The position numbers and the translations under genes are program-made. This document shows positions 12,402 through 22,600 of a DNA stretch of 64,000 nucleotides, piece after piece. The notes under the pieces were generated by a model. That model made no database searches and had not been told where the DNA came from. It worked only from the letters and a program-made list of their open reading frames with translations. Position 1 is the stretch's first letter. Each line of letters opens with the position of its first letter. Origin of the DNA: Lignipirellula cremea (GTDB lineage Bacteria; Planctomycetota; Planctomycetia; Pirellulales; Pirellulaceae); the NCBI RefSeq assembly GCF_007751035.1, contig NZ_CP036433.1:1-64000 (forward strand). The letters are read 5' to 3'.

Positions 12402-14072
12402 TTAGCCGGAGCTGCTGCGAGGCTGCCGGGCGAGGGCGCGTCGGCGGTGGGCACGGGCGGCGCGTTTGCGGTTGGCGCGGCGTTGGGCCTGATCGATACG
12501 GATCTGGAGGCGGTGTTGGGGATGGGCTGCGATCCAGCGGTCGGGGAGCAGGGTGAGAACTTCGTCGCCGTGCAGGCGGGGCAGCGTTGCGAACACGTCG
12601 TGAAGATACGCCTGCGGGTCGATGTGCAGGCGGCGGCAGGTTCCGGTCAGCGTGTAGAAGACCATCGCGGCTTCGCCGCCGCGCGGACTGGCAAAAAAGA
12701 GATGGTTCTTCTTGCCGATCACCGGCATTTTGATTGCCCGCTCGGCTGCGTTATTTTCCAGCGGGATGGCGCCGGAGTCGAGGAAGCGAGCGAAACTTTC
12801 CCAGCGCTTCGTCATGTATTGAATCGCACTGCGGAGCGGATGCTTCGGCCGCAGCGTAGCCAGACGCTGGTCCAGCCACGCCTTGAACTCCGCGAGCACG
12901 GGCTGGGAATGTTCCTGCCGCACGGCGTGTCGCTCGTCATCGGCCATCGAGCGCGCTTGATCTTCAACGGCAAACAACCGCTGGAAATAACCGAGCGCCG
13001 TGGCGGTGTCGCGCGTCGCGCCGAGATAATGCAGTTCTTCGAACTTCCGCCGCGCATGCGCGTGGCAGCAGGCCCAACGCTGCTTGGCAGACCACTGGGC
13101 CTGCAGCGATTCGTAGCAAACGTAGGCGTCGGACACGAGCACGCCGGAGAAGTTGGCGAGGAATTGTTCGGGGCCAGCTCGACTCCGATCTTCCGTGAAG
13201 TAGAACGTGGTGTAAGGATGGGCCGCATCGCCGACCAGGGTCCATAGATAAGCGGTGGCCGCGCGGGCCAAGCCGGGCTCGAGCAACTTTACGGACGTTT
13301 CGTCTACGCAGGCCACGGCCGAAGACAACACCGCCTGTCGCATCAACTCGATGAGCGGCATCAACGGCTCGGCCAAGCCGATCATCCACCGGGCGATCGT
13401 GCTCCGCGGAATCGTGACGCCCAGTCGCGCGAGCCGCTCTTCTTCGCGATAGAACGGCAGATAGTCGGCGAAACGCTCCACGGCCAGGCTGGCCAACAGC
13501 GAAGGCCCGGCGTAACAGTCCAAGAGGCGAGGCGGTCGCGGCGCCGTAACCATTTCGGTTTCCGTCGCGTCTTCATTGTCCGCGGCCACGACTTCCACGT
13601 ATTCTTCCACGACATACAGTTCGGCCGGCGTGACTTCGAGATACTCGCGAACTTTCTTGCGAAACCGCCGTATGCCTTCGCGACCGCGCAAATGTTCGGG
13701 AAGATCTTCCTCTTGGAGAGGATAAACTTGTTCTTTACGAGGCAGCGCGTCGGGAAACACCAGACGGCCGCGCCGTCGCCGGGGAGCACGCTGCTCTCCT
13801 TCTTCATCGGCGAGATCATCAACGCCTGAAGCTTCTTCTTCCGGCGTCTCTGCCTCGGAACCAATCCACTGCGCATCGAACAACGAACCTTGCCGGGGAT
13901 CGTCGAACCGTTCGCGGCGGCGACCAAACAAGGAACGCTTTAGCAGAGCCACTTCGTTCGCCAGAGCTTTCACCAACTGCTGAAGCTCGTCGATGGTCTG
14001 TTGCTGCGCGCGAATCGTGGCGTCGCGCTCGGCCAGCAGCGCCCGCAGTTCCGCGTTCGAGAGATCGTCCAT
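12402..14072 (-). CDS. tnpC: IS66 transposase TnpC
   Basis: Main DDE transposase of IS66 elements, 556 aa. A leucine-zipper-like coiled coil (residues about 5-45: [20 protein letters not shown]) precedes a basic segment [10 protein letters not shown]. The catalytic core includes [11 protein letters not shown] and [11 protein letters not shown], and near the C-terminus the hallmark [13 protein letters not shown]. The ATG at 14072 ([10 protein letters not shown]) is preferred over a GTG four codons upstream. It is the last gene of the tnpA-tnpB-tnpC set and looks intact. Confidence 0.93.
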   Translation of the reverse strand: MDDLSNAELRALLAERDATIRAQQQTIDELQQLVKALANEVALLKRSLFGRRRERFDDPRQGSLFDAQWIGSEAETPEEEASGVDDLADEEGEQRAPRRRRGRLVFPDALPRKEQVYPLQEEDLPEHLRGREGIRRFRKKVREYLEVTPAELYVVEEYVEVVAADNEDATETEMVTAPRPPRLLDCYAGPSLLASLAVERFADYLPFYREEERLARLGVTIPRSTIARWMIGLAEPLMPLIELMRQAVLSSAVACVDETSVKLLEPGLARAATAYLWTLVGDAAHPYTTFYFTEDRSRAGPEQFLANFSGVLVSDAYVCYESLQAQWSAKQRWACCHAHARRKFEELHYLGATRDTATALGYFQRLFAVEDQARSMADDERHAVRQEHSQPVLAEFKAWLDQRLATLRPKHPLRSAIQYMTKRWESFARFLDSGAIPLENNAAERAIKMPVIGKKNHLFFASPRGGEAAMVFYTLTGTCRRLHIDPQAYLHDVFATLPRLHGDEVLTLLPDRWIAAHPQHRLQIRIDQAQRRANRKRAARAHRRRALARQPRSSSG

Positions 14073-14132
14073 GACAACCCGCACGAGTAGCCTGATGAGA
14101 AGATCGAACAGCCCACTATCATGGCGTCTGGT

Positions 14133-14531
14133 TCAGATTTGCCAAGAGGTGACGCTTCCATTCAGCGAGCTTCCATTCACCTGGGACGCAACATAACGGC
14201 GGCGTCGCTTGGCGCTCTTGAGGTCGATGCCGTGGATGATGAGGGAGAGCTGCGTGACGTCGATCTCCAGGTGCGCGGCGTCGGTCGCCGCCTCAGGCGA
14301 TTGGAACGTGCCGGCTTCGAGGTGCATGTACCAGATCCAGAATCCGCGGCCGTCCCAGCCTAAGAGCTTGAGCCGATCGGCCCGGCGATTGAGAAACACG
14401 AACCAGTGGCCGCTGGCTGGGTCTTCTTCAAGTAGCGACTCCGCCAACAGGCATAGCCCGCGAAAGCTCTTCCGCATGTCGACCGGCGTGGTACAGAGGA
14501 ACACCCGAGTTTGGTGCGAGAAGTTAAGCAT
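14133..14531 (-). CDS. tnpB: IS66 accessory protein TnpB (Orf2)
   Basis: The 132-aa product has the IS66 Orf2 signature VDMRKSFRGLCLLAE, the motif FVFLNRRADRLKLLGWDG and a following YMHLEAGTF. TnpB is required with TnpA and TnpC for transposition of three-gene IS66 elements; its mechanism is poorly defined. It overlaps tnpA by 8 bp, suggesting coupled translation. The C-terminal tail (about 20 residues after RRRRYV) is longer than usual. Confidence 0.9.
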   Translation of the reverse strand: MLNFSHQTRVFLCTTPVDMRKSFRGLCLLAESLLEEDPASGHWFVFLNRRADRLKLLGWDGRGFWIWYMHLEAGTFQSPEAATDAAHLEIDVTQLSLIIHGIDLKSAKRRRRYVASQVNGSSLNGSVTSWQI

Positions 14532-14844
14532 CGCCGCGCTCAACTGCACAGACAACCTGCAGCAGCCGCCGCAACGAAGCCTCGTCAAATTCGCTCGGCA
14601 CGGTCACCACGGCGCCGCCCTTGAGCCGGATCTCGAAGTTCGCGGCAGACGCTGGGGCAGAAATCGTCACAGGCACGAACCGCGGCTTCTCTCGGCAGGT
14701 CAACTTCTTCCGCCACGCGAAGAACGAAGGCGGCGAAATCTGCTCCTGCCGGCAAAACGCCGCCACCGTCAGCCCACTTTCCGCTTGGCGCTCCACCACA
14801 TCCCGCCAGAACGCCTCTCGATCCTCATCCAGCCGCCGACCCAT
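14524..14844 (-). CDS. tnpA: IS66 accessory protein TnpA (helix-turn-helix)
   Basis: The 106-aa product has the IS66 TnpA/Orf1 pattern: a helix-turn-helix-like region (WRDVVERQAESGLTVAAFCR, then SPPSFFAWRKKL), followed by a strand-rich C-terminus with FEIRLKGGAVVTVPSEFD and LRRLLQVV. ATG 14844 (MGRRLDEDRE) is chosen over the longer open frame, because the sequence upstream of it is the IS terminus. First gene of the IS66 operon. Confidence 0.87.
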   Translation of the reverse strand: MGRRLDEDREAFWRDVVERQAESGLTVAAFCRQEQISPPSFFAWRKKLTCREKPRFVPVTISAPASAANFEIRLKGGAVVTVPSEFDEASLRRLLQVVCAVERGDA

Positions 14845-15293
14845 CGCCGCCTCCGTCAGAACATGCTCGAAACTCCAGCATGCTAGCGAAGAACTGCCCT
14901 GCCGCGGAGACGCCAGATTTGCACCGCTCACCCCCACTGCCGTGGTGCTGGTAGAGGTGAACCAGCAGGATTGCCTCCCCAAGTCCGGCTTTCAACGGCC
15001 GAATTCGCGACCTGACGAGCGCCAGTAAACACAAGCATAGTCCGTATTTATCATTCGGCCGAATATTTTGACCGTACGGGCACCTGGGGATCGTCAGCGA
15101 CGCCGCGGCTGCTGCATGCGATCAACGCCAGGACGCCGAAAAATCCCAAGCTCAAGCACCGAATCGCAAACAAATCCAAACTCCTGGATTCAAATGATCT
15201 GAACACCCAGCGGCCTTACGTTTGCGTTTCTTGCATTCGAGATTCGAATTTGAAAGTCATTTGTGATTTACGGCTTGTCGATTCGAGTCCGTG

Positions 15294-16688
15294 CTACACC
15301 AGAATTTCCGCCAACGGGCCGGACTGGTCCGCGCCCTTGAGGTTCAGATCCGGTTCGCCGAATTGCTCGCGTTTGTCACCGACGGCATGCAGGAGAGCGA
15401 GATAGAGGTTCGCGATCGTGCGGTGACCCGGGATTTGATCCGCATGTTGCTGGTATGCGGGATACTGCAGGAATCGTCCGGCGGTCTTGAGCCGGCCGCC
15501 CAGGTTTCCGACGAGCACCAGCGGCCATTCGCCGCAGAAGCCGTGATGTGCTTCGCCCGAATCGCTCATCCAGACAATGAGCGTGTTGTCGAGCATCGTG
15601 CCATCGCCTTCCGGGACGACGTCGAGCCGCTTGGCCAGATCCGCGACCCGCTGGGCGTGGAACTTGCGGATCGGCACCGAGAACTCGTCCGGACCGTTCA
15701 TGTGGCCGATCGCATGACCGTCCTTCATGACGCCGAGTTCCTTCCATGTGTGATACTGTCCCACGCCGCCCGCTGCGTCGATCGTCACCACATTGGTCAG
15801 CCCGGATGCGAGCGCTGCCGTAGCGATCGCGCACTGTGCCTCGAAACGATCGGTCGTGACCGTGCTGTTGAACTTGTCGATCGCGGGTACGTTGGCCTTC
15901 AACCGATCCTTGTTTGCCGCGACCTTCTCCTGCCGGGTCCGCATCTGCTCGAACGTGTCGAGGTAGATGTCCAGCTTCTCGCGATCCATCGCGGGCAATT
16001 CCTGGCGAACACGCTTAATGTCGGAGCGGCACCAGTCGAGCAACTTGTTTCTGGCGTTAAACGCTTTTCCCGCGTTCCCCTCAGCCACGCTGCCGAAGAG
16101 CGATGTGAAAGCGAGATCCGGCTGACAGACGATCGGCGTGGGACGCTTGGGAGCACTGGCCGAGACACTGTTGACGAACACGGCGCCGGCGTTGGGAGCA
16201 ACCCCCAACCCCACGACCGGAATGATGCTCGGCTGGGCCGCCGCCAGCGAATGATCAATGGTCTGCCCCGCGACCCCCTTGCGCCAGTGGAAGCAGCCGA
16301 GGCCGCCGAAGCCCTTGCCATGATCGCCGCCGCCGGAGACTTTGTGCGAGAGCTTCTGGATGATCCCCATACGGTCCTTGAACGGCGCCAGCGGCGAGAT
16401 CGCGTCCGGCAGTTCCAAATCCTTCAGGGAAAGATCGACCAGTTTTTCGGCCTTCCTGTTGTCGCCATCCACACCTTTCGGTTGGATGTGGCGTGGGTAC
16501 AGGCCGTTGCTCTCCAGCATGAAGATGATCCGCGGCGGCGGCGCTTCGCCCCTGGCCTCCGCTGCCAAGGCATTCAGGAACGGCTGGAGCACGACCGCCC
16601 CGGCGCCGAGCGTGAGGCTCTTCAGGCAGGTTCGACGATCGAGTTGATCGGGAGTAACCATCTTCAGCGTGTCGTTGAGAATGTTCAT
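15294..16688 (-). CDS. DUF1552 (HXXSHH-family) secreted protein
   Basis: The 464-aa product has a twin-arginine-type leader (DRRTCLKSLTLGAGAVVLQPFLNALA) and the planctomycete DUF1552 fold. Conserved stretches include PPRIIFMLESNGLYP, IIQKLSHKVSGGGDHGKGFGGLG, and near the C-terminus NTLIVWMSDSGEAHHGFCGEWP. Function is unknown. It is the last gene of the first battery, 26 bp after the preceding DUF1501 gene. GAAGGA lies 6-7 bp before its ATG. It is a close paralogue of the gene at 27577-28953: both share the leader, the HGK region and the closing GPLAEIL/GPLTEIL motif. Confidence 0.9.
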   Translation of the reverse strand: MNILNDTLKMVTPDQLDRRTCLKSLTLGAGAVVLQPFLNALAAEARGEAPPPRIIFMLESNGLYPRHIQPKGVDGDNRKAEKLVDLSLKDLELPDAISPLAPFKDRMGIIQKLSHKVSGGGDHGKGFGGLGCFHWRKGVAGQTIDHSLAAAQPSIIPVVGLGVAPNAGAVFVNSVSASAPKRPTPIVCQPDLAFTSLFGSVAEGNAGKAFNARNKLLDWCRSDIKRVRQELPAMDREKLDIYLDTFEQMRTRQEKVAANKDRLKANVPAIDKFNSTVTTDRFEAQCAIATAALASGLTNVVTIDAAGGVGQYHTWKELGVMKDGHAIGHMNGPDEFSVPIRKFHAQRVADLAKRLDVVPEGDGTMLDNTLIVWMSDSGEAHHGFCGEWPLVLVGNLGGRLKTAGRFLQYPAYQQHADQIPGHRTIANLYLALLHAVGDKREQFGEPDLNLKGADQSGPLAEILV

Positions 16689-16714
16689 ATCAAGTCCTTC
16701 GTGAGAGTCGGTAT

Positions 16715-18163
16715 TCAGGTTAGCCCGGGAATCGGCTCACCCTGCTCGACGCGGCGGAGGAGGTCGCCCCGGAATTTTGGGAACAGTCGCAACTTCGTCG
16801 GATCGAGCAAGGTTCGTAGCACGGTCGAGATCAAATCGGCTGGTGTCACTGGCGTCGTCACCGGGCGACCGGCTTGCGAGTCCGACTTGCCGATCACCTG
16901 GCCCATCGTGAACCCACCGCCAGCGAGCAGGAGCGGGGCAAGGCTCGGCCAGTGGTCGCGACCGCCCTTCGGGTTGATCTTCGGCGTGCGCCCCATCTCA
17001 CCGCACACGACAAGCAGAATGCGGTCCTCGAGGCCACGGTCGCGGACGTCGTCGAGGAACGCGGACACCGCATGGTCGAGCTGCGGCCCGAAACCCTCAA
17101 GCCCGTCCTTCACACCCGGGTTCAGCCCCTCGTTGTGGAAGTCCCACCCGCAGTTCTCGACCATGACCAGCCCGGCCCCGGCCTCACACAGCCGGCGGGC
17201 CATCAGCATTTGCCGGCCGAGCAGCGACGGCCGCCGCGGGAAATCAGGCAGCTTGAGGAAGTTCGGGCACGTCAGCGTGATGTGACTCGTGTCGTACCGC
17301 TCCATGGTCTTCGAGTCTTCGCGGTCGAGCCGGAACGCCTCGGCGACGCTCCCCTTGAGCACCTTGTACGCCTGCTCGGTGTAGGCGTCGTGGGCCGCGT
17401 ACATCGGGTCCGATTCCAGCCTGCGAGTCGCGGCATCGAGCCCGCGGAGCAGTTCGCGGCGGTTCGCGGCGCGGTCAGCCGGGATCCGCAGCTCCATGTT
17501 CTGGACCAGCGGCGAGAAGGTGACGTCACCGTCCGGCTTCCGCTGCGGGCCGGTCGGCGTCGGCGACCTCGTGATGACGCCCGCCGGATTGAACGGGGCG
17601 TAGGCCTCGGAAAGATCGCCGTGGGTATTGCCGCGGAGAAAATGCTCCTGCAGGAACTCCGTGTTGTTTCCGCTGTCGAGCACGATGTAGCTGGGCACTC
17701 CGGTGTTCGGGTGATTTGTCCCCCTGAAATACGAGTACACGGACCCGGCACTGGGTGGCGACATCTTCGCTTCGCTCCCGGTGAGCATCGCACGGACCCA
17801 GTTGTCCTGATGGTCCTTGCACGGCGTTTGGAATGAGTGGATGACCGCGAGCCGGTTCGCTCGCTCTGCCAGCTTCGGAAAGTGGCTGCCAAAAGCGATC
17901 CCGGGGATCGCGGTCCCGATCTCCCCGAACATCGTGCGCACCGATTCCGGCGCGTCGGGCTTCGGATCCCACGTTTCGGCCTGCGGCGGACCTCCGCCTA
18001 GCCACAGCCACACGACCGACTTCTCTCGCACCCACGGCTTATCCGCCAGCTCGCTGCCCCGGAGGAGACGCGGCAGGCCGAGCGCGCCCAGTCCGGCCGC
18101 GCCAACGCGCAGGAACGCGCGCCGCGAACAGCCATCAGAGTAGCTTGGTCGGATGGTGAACAT
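16715..18163 (-). CDS. DUF1501 secreted protein (alkaline-phosphatase-like clan)
   Basis: The 482-aa product starts MFTIRPSYSDGCSRRAFLRV with a Tat-type signal. It has the DUF1501 motifs WLWLGGGPPQAETWDPKPDA, GLVMVENCGWDFHNEG, LLVVCGEMGRTPKINPKGGRDH and GGFTMGQVIGKSD. DUF1501 belongs to the alkaline phosphatase/sulfatase superfamily, but no activity has been assigned and I infer none. ATG 18163 is preferred over a longer frame: AAGGG sits about 7 bp upstream and the signal peptide follows at once. It lies 92 bp after the other DUF1501 gene and 26 bp before the DUF1552 gene. Confidence 0.9.
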   Translation of the reverse strand: MFTIRPSYSDGCSRRAFLRVGAAGLGALGLPRLLRGSELADKPWVREKSVVWLWLGGGPPQAETWDPKPDAPESVRTMFGEIGTAIPGIAFGSHFPKLAERANRLAVIHSFQTPCKDHQDNWVRAMLTGSEAKMSPPSAGSVYSYFRGTNHPNTGVPSYIVLDSGNNTEFLQEHFLRGNTHGDLSEAYAPFNPAGVITRSPTPTGPQRKPDGDVTFSPLVQNMELRIPADRAANRRELLRGLDAATRRLESDPMYAAHDAYTEQAYKVLKGSVAEAFRLDREDSKTMERYDTSHITLTCPNFLKLPDFPRRPSLLGRQMLMARRLCEAGAGLVMVENCGWDFHNEGLNPGVKDGLEGFGPQLDHAVSAFLDDVRDRGLEDRILLVVCGEMGRTPKINPKGGRDHWPSLAPLLLAGGGFTMGQVIGKSDSQAGRPVTTPVTPADLISTVLRTLLDPTKLRLFPKFRGDLLRRVEQGEPIPGLT

Positions 18164-18255
18164 CGTAAATCCCTTCGTTGGGCGGTGGTGCCAGACGATT
18201 GGTCCAGTCGAGCCCGCATCGTGTTGGACGGAATCGAAACGGACTCTGGCGGGCT

Positions 18256-19623
18256 TCACCCGGTCAGTTCGCGAATTGAATCCGTATGCGTGATCAGGTA
18301 CTGCGGCCGGTTGTTTGGATCCACCACTGTTGTTTGCGACGGATCGATACCGAGGTGTCGATACAGCGTGGCGAACATCTGTTGGAATTGGATCGGGCGA
18401 TCGGCTGGCAGGTCGCCGTTGCGGGTCGTGCTGCCGATGACCTGGCCCACCTTGAGCCCGCCGCCGAACAGCAGCGCTGACGCGGCAGGCGCGTAGTGGT
18501 CGCGTCCGGCATCCTTGTTGATTCGCGGCGTGCGACCGAACTCGCCCCACACCAGCACAAGGACGTCTTCCAGCATGCCGCGGGATTCGAGATCGTCGAA
18601 TAAGGCGCTGAGGCCGATGTCGAACGGAGGCAACAGTTCATCGCGCAGGGCATTGAAGTTGTCTCGGTGCGTATCCCACCGCCGGGCGCCACCCTCTTCC
18701 CAGGTCACGTTGACGCACCGCGCTCCGCACTCGATCAACCGTCGAGCCATGAGCAACCGGGCGTTTTGCTGGCCGAGATTCGATTTCGCTAATGGAGCAC
18801 CGAGACCCCGGTAATCAACGCCAATGCCATAACGTTCCCGCACAGCCAGCGGTTCGCGGGTAATGTCGAGCGCATCCGCGAACTCACGTGACGTCACGAA
18901 CTGCACGGCCCGCTCGGTATAGGCGTCCATCGCCTGAATATTGCCGCGGGCATCCATGTCTCGGGGCAGGGTGTCCAAACTCGACAGCAGGTTCAGCCGT
19001 TGCTGCGTGATGTTTTGCAACGTCAGGTTGGCCCGCCCATCTTTGCTGTCCGGGGAGTAACAGTCGAAGGCCGGGCCAAGGAACCCCGCCGAACGAGAAT
19101 ACGCTTGCTCGCTGGGGTTGTAAGCCGAGATCATGGCAACGGCCGTGGGCACATTGCCGTTCGTGGGCCCTTGAAGCTTGGCTACGACGGATCCGATGTT
19201 CGGACGTCCGCCGAGGTTTTTCATGCTGCCCGGTGGCCAGCCCGTGGCGCACATCGCTCCGTCATGCGAGTCGACCATTCCGGTGAGCGAGCGAATGAGG
19301 GCCATGCGGTCCAGTCGCTCGGCGATGCGCGGGAGATGCTCGCAAATCCGCACCCCTGGAATCCTGGTGGCGATCGAATCGAATTCCCCGCGGAATTCTG
19401 CCGGGGCATCCGGCTTCATATCGAATGTGTCCAGATGCGAAGCGCCGCCGGCCAACCAGACGTTAACGATCGATCGCTTGCGATACGAGGGATCCAGCGC
19501 CGAGCGAGTGTCGGCCCGCAAGAAGTCCGTCAAAGACAATCCACAAACGCTGGCGGCGCCCATTTGGAGAAGCGTGCGTCGGTGGAGACCGTCGCAGAAG
19601 CGACTCTTTTTCTTGGCGGTCAT
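18256..19623 (-). CDS. DUF1501 secreted protein
   Basis: The 455-aa product begins MTAKKKSRFCDGLHRRTLLQ, a Tat-type leader, followed by VNVWLAGGASHLDTFDMKPD and, further on, VLVWGEFGRTPRINKDAGRD and GGLKVGQVIGST, the DUF1501 hallmarks. Its ATG overlaps the TGA of the upstream LRR-cytochrome-like gene (ATGA, 19620-19623), so the two are probably translationally coupled. Pairing of a DUF1501 gene with a PSCyt/PSD gene is a recurrent planctomycete arrangement, suggesting the two act together outside the cytoplasm. The biochemical role is unknown. Confidence 0.9.
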   Translation of the reverse strand: MTAKKKSRFCDGLHRRTLLQMGAASVCGLSLTDFLRADTRSALDPSYRKRSIVNVWLAGGASHLDTFDMKPDAPAEFRGEFDSIATRIPGVRICEHLPRIAERLDRMALIRSLTGMVDSHDGAMCATGWPPGSMKNLGGRPNIGSVVAKLQGPTNGNVPTAVAMISAYNPSEQAYSRSAGFLGPAFDCYSPDSKDGRANLTLQNITQQRLNLLSSLDTLPRDMDARGNIQAMDAYTERAVQFVTSREFADALDITREPLAVRERYGIGVDYRGLGAPLAKSNLGQQNARLLMARRLIECGARCVNVTWEEGGARRWDTHRDNFNALRDELLPPFDIGLSALFDDLESRGMLEDVLVLVWGEFGRTPRINKDAGRDHYAPAASALLFGGGLKVGQVIGSTTRNGDLPADRPIQFQQMFATLYRHLGIDPSQTTVVDPNNRPQYLITHTDSIRELTG

Positions 19624-22600
19624 GGCTGGATTCCTTTGGTTGGGACGGTTCGGTACAGGAAGGATTCGGAGGACAACAGCGATACCAAGAGCGCCTTGAA
19701 GCTGCCGCCGTCTTCGAGGTACGCCGTTTCGGCTTCTTGCAGGCTGACTGCGTCGCCGGGGGTTTCGTTGCGGCCGAGGAAATAACGGAAGACGTGGCGG
19801 ATGAAGATCTGTCGCACGCGGTCGGATTCGGCCAGGCGGCGGAGCATCTCGGGCGCGTCGCGGACCGGGCCGTCGAGCGCCGGGTCGCCGCTGTAGGCGA
19901 TTGTGCCGGTCGTGTCGAGCGGCGCCTCGCGGTAGATCTTCTCGTGCTTGTCTTTCGTCTGCTCCATTGCTTCGAGGTCGAGCACCTCTTCGCCGCGCCG
20001 CGGCCGGGCGTAATGGTCGAGGTCTTCGAACGGCAGGCCGAGTTCGTCCATTTTGTTGTGGCACTTCCAGCACTCGGCGGCGCGCGTGACCATCTGCCGC
20101 TGTCGCAACGTGCGGTGCGGGTCGTCGGGGATCATTGCCGCCGCATTGATCGGCAGGTCGGGGACCCGCCCGCCGAGCAGATGCTCGCGGACCCAGCGGC
20201 CGCGGCGGACGATGTCGTTATGGAAATTGGTCGACCAGGCCACATGCCAACTCGGCTGCATCAGGAGGCCGATGCGGCCGACTTGCGGCGGGCGGCGGTG
20301 CTCCATCGCCAGCGGGCCAAACGAGCGAAACAAGGACTCGCCGCTGCGAAGACCGTCCAGCGTACCGACCGGGCCAAACAGCTCGTGGGTTGCATACGAC
20401 TCGGGGGTCGTCAGCAGTTCCTTCAGAACATCCTTGTCGCGGGACAGAATGCTCAACACCAAGACGTCTGTGTCGGCGACGCTGCCGCGCGGGTTGTATC
20501 CGATGCCGCGCCGCTGCAGGTAATCGGGGAGCGGGTCTTTGAAGACCTCGGGAGCGCGGTAGTAATCGAAGTACTCGCGGAAGAATCCCATCACGAGGGG
20601 CTTGGTGATTCTCGGATCGTCCAGGATGCGACGCACGCTCTCGGCGACTTCCTCGCGCGTGGTCAGCTTGCCTTCGACGGCGGCCGCCAATAGGCCGGGA
20701 TCGCGATTTGTCGACAGAGACAAGCTGATCGCCAGCGCCGTCTCGCGTGGCGAGAGCGAGCGAACGCCCGGACGAACCTCAGGCCCCAATCCGATCTCGA
20801 AGCGCAGGATCGCCTCCGGGGTCATCAGTGGGCCCATCAGAATTGTCTTTCCCGCAATCGAGCAATCTCCGTCGGCGGCGATGTCGTTGTACAGAGCGAG
20901 CAGGCTTTCGAGTTCCTTGTCGCTTGGCGGCCGAGCCACGGCGGTCTGATATTGCTGACGCAGCGCCCTCTCCAACTCCTCGCGATTCGCTTTCACCTGC
21001 GGGTGTAGCAGCGGCGCGAACAGGCCGTTGCCCTGACGCACGCGAAGGCCCGCCTTAAGCTGCGTTTGTTCGGCGGCGGTGGCCGTTTTCGCCCGCGACT
21101 CGTTGGGCCAGAGGGTCTCTTTGGCTGCGGCCGGATTGTCGTTCACGTTTACTAGTTGATGGCTGCGGGTTTGGCCCGCGACGATCAATTCGGCATTCGT
21201 GAGCAGTAGACCAGACGCCCCTTCGTCGGGCGAGTACAGGGCGGAGAAATCCTTGAAGCCGGATTCCTGGATCACGCCGAACGGCTGCTGCAGACCGTTG
21301 GCGTTGGCGTTGAACTCACTGGTCCACTTGGTGTATGCGGACGGCGAAAGCCGCCAGAGTCGCGGCAGCGGCGGGACGCTTGGCCCGCGCGGCCCGCCGA
21401 ACAGAATCGCGTTGGGGAGTCGGTTGCCGTCGATCGGCTTCTCCTTGACGGCGTAGTACGCGGGCGGTTCGGGAAGCGGGGAGTCGAGCTTCGTTTGAAT
21501 CCAGCGGATCACTTGGGCCGCGTCGTCCGCCGGCGGTCGCGGTTCGGAAGGGGGCGGCATGTCGCCCGCGCGAAGCCGCTCGAAAATCGAAGCGAAAGCG
21601 ACCCGCCCGGCGACGTCGTCTCTAACCAACCTGGCGAGTTCGAAGTCTCCTTCCTTCTCGCCGCCATCGTGGCAGTCCGCGCAGTGGGAATTGAGAAACG
21701 AGTAAACGAACTTCTCGTCGGCCGTAGAACGGGCATTCTTGCCCGTCTGTTCGGGACTGGCGCCCCGACCTATCTCAGGCAGCACAATCTTGGGGTTGGC
21801 GATTAACACCCGGGCTGCTTCATCCGAGACCGTTTTCAAACCGCGCATGGACAGCGCGCCTCGATGCTGCGCCAGCGCCTTCGCCGTTTCGTCCGCAACC
21901 ACAGTCAGGCCGTCGAGGAACAGCCAGTCGCCTTGGTGCTGCGCCAGCGCCTTGGCCGCGCTGGGCGAAAGAGTTGCCAGACTGTCGAGCGACAACCGCC
22001 CATCGCGCCGTGCCAGCGCCGCCGCCGCACTGTCGGAAAGGGCCTTCAAGCCGTCGAGCGATAGCGCACCGCCTTGGTGCTGAGCGAGCGCCGCTGCGAC
22101 CTCGTCGGAGAGCGACGTCAGGCCGTCCAGCGACAGATTGCCCTTTCGCTGCGCGAGCGCCCGGGCCGCTTCGACCGAGAGGGTTTTCAACGCCGGAAGC
22201 TTGCCGTCCCAATTCCGAGACAACGCAAGAGCGATAGCGGTCTTTTCCGACAGCGTCAGCAGAGCGGGGAGGTTGCCGCTCCACTTCGGCCACGACGCCA
22301 GCACGGCGGCGCCATCGTCGAAGAGTGTCGTCAAACCGTCGAGGTAGACGACAGGTCTGGCATACCCCGGCGACTTGTGCTCGGCGAGCGCCTTGAGTAC
22401 CTCGTCGGAGATGGTGGTCAGACCGTTAAGATACAGATCCCCCTCACGCTGGCAGATCGCCCGGGCTGCGTCCGGCGTGAGCACCTTCAGGCCGCTCAGA
22501 TGCAGGTCGCCCCGCTGCTGGGCGTTTTCGGTCAGGGCCTTGGCCGTCTCATCCGAGAGGGTCATCAAGCCATCGAGAACCAGATGACCTCGAGACTGCG

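Larger units (their letters stand above)
12362..14931. mobile_element. IS66-family insertion sequence, complete (nested)
   Basis: A 2,570-bp element with terminal inverted repeats. The left end GTGAGCGGTACAGATCTGG pairs with the complement of the right end, GTGAGCGGTGCAAATCTGG (17 of 19). Both flanks carry CCCCACTGCC (12352-12361 and 14932-14941), present once at the matching place in the intact host IS (around 34750). IS66 usually makes 8-bp duplications; the 10-bp repeat probably includes chance identity. It carries tnpA, tnpB and tnpC on the minus strand. Confidence 0.88.
11826..15073. mobile_element. Decayed integrase-core (rve) IS, copy 1, carrying an IS66
   Basis: Aligns with the full copy at 33492-34892. 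The left terminus TATTCGAACGACGTTC and right terminus CATTCGGCCGAATATTTTGACC are shared. The catalytic part is deleted: sequence jumps from the left terminus to the part matching about 34350. The outer element is now 11826-12361 plus 14932-15073, split by the IS66 element. Confidence 0.8.

Noticed and set aside
15291-17285. A 664-aa plus-strand open frame
   Set aside because: It lies antisense to DUF1552 and DUF1501 genes that have family motifs and ribosome sites; the translation is arginine-rich and featureless.
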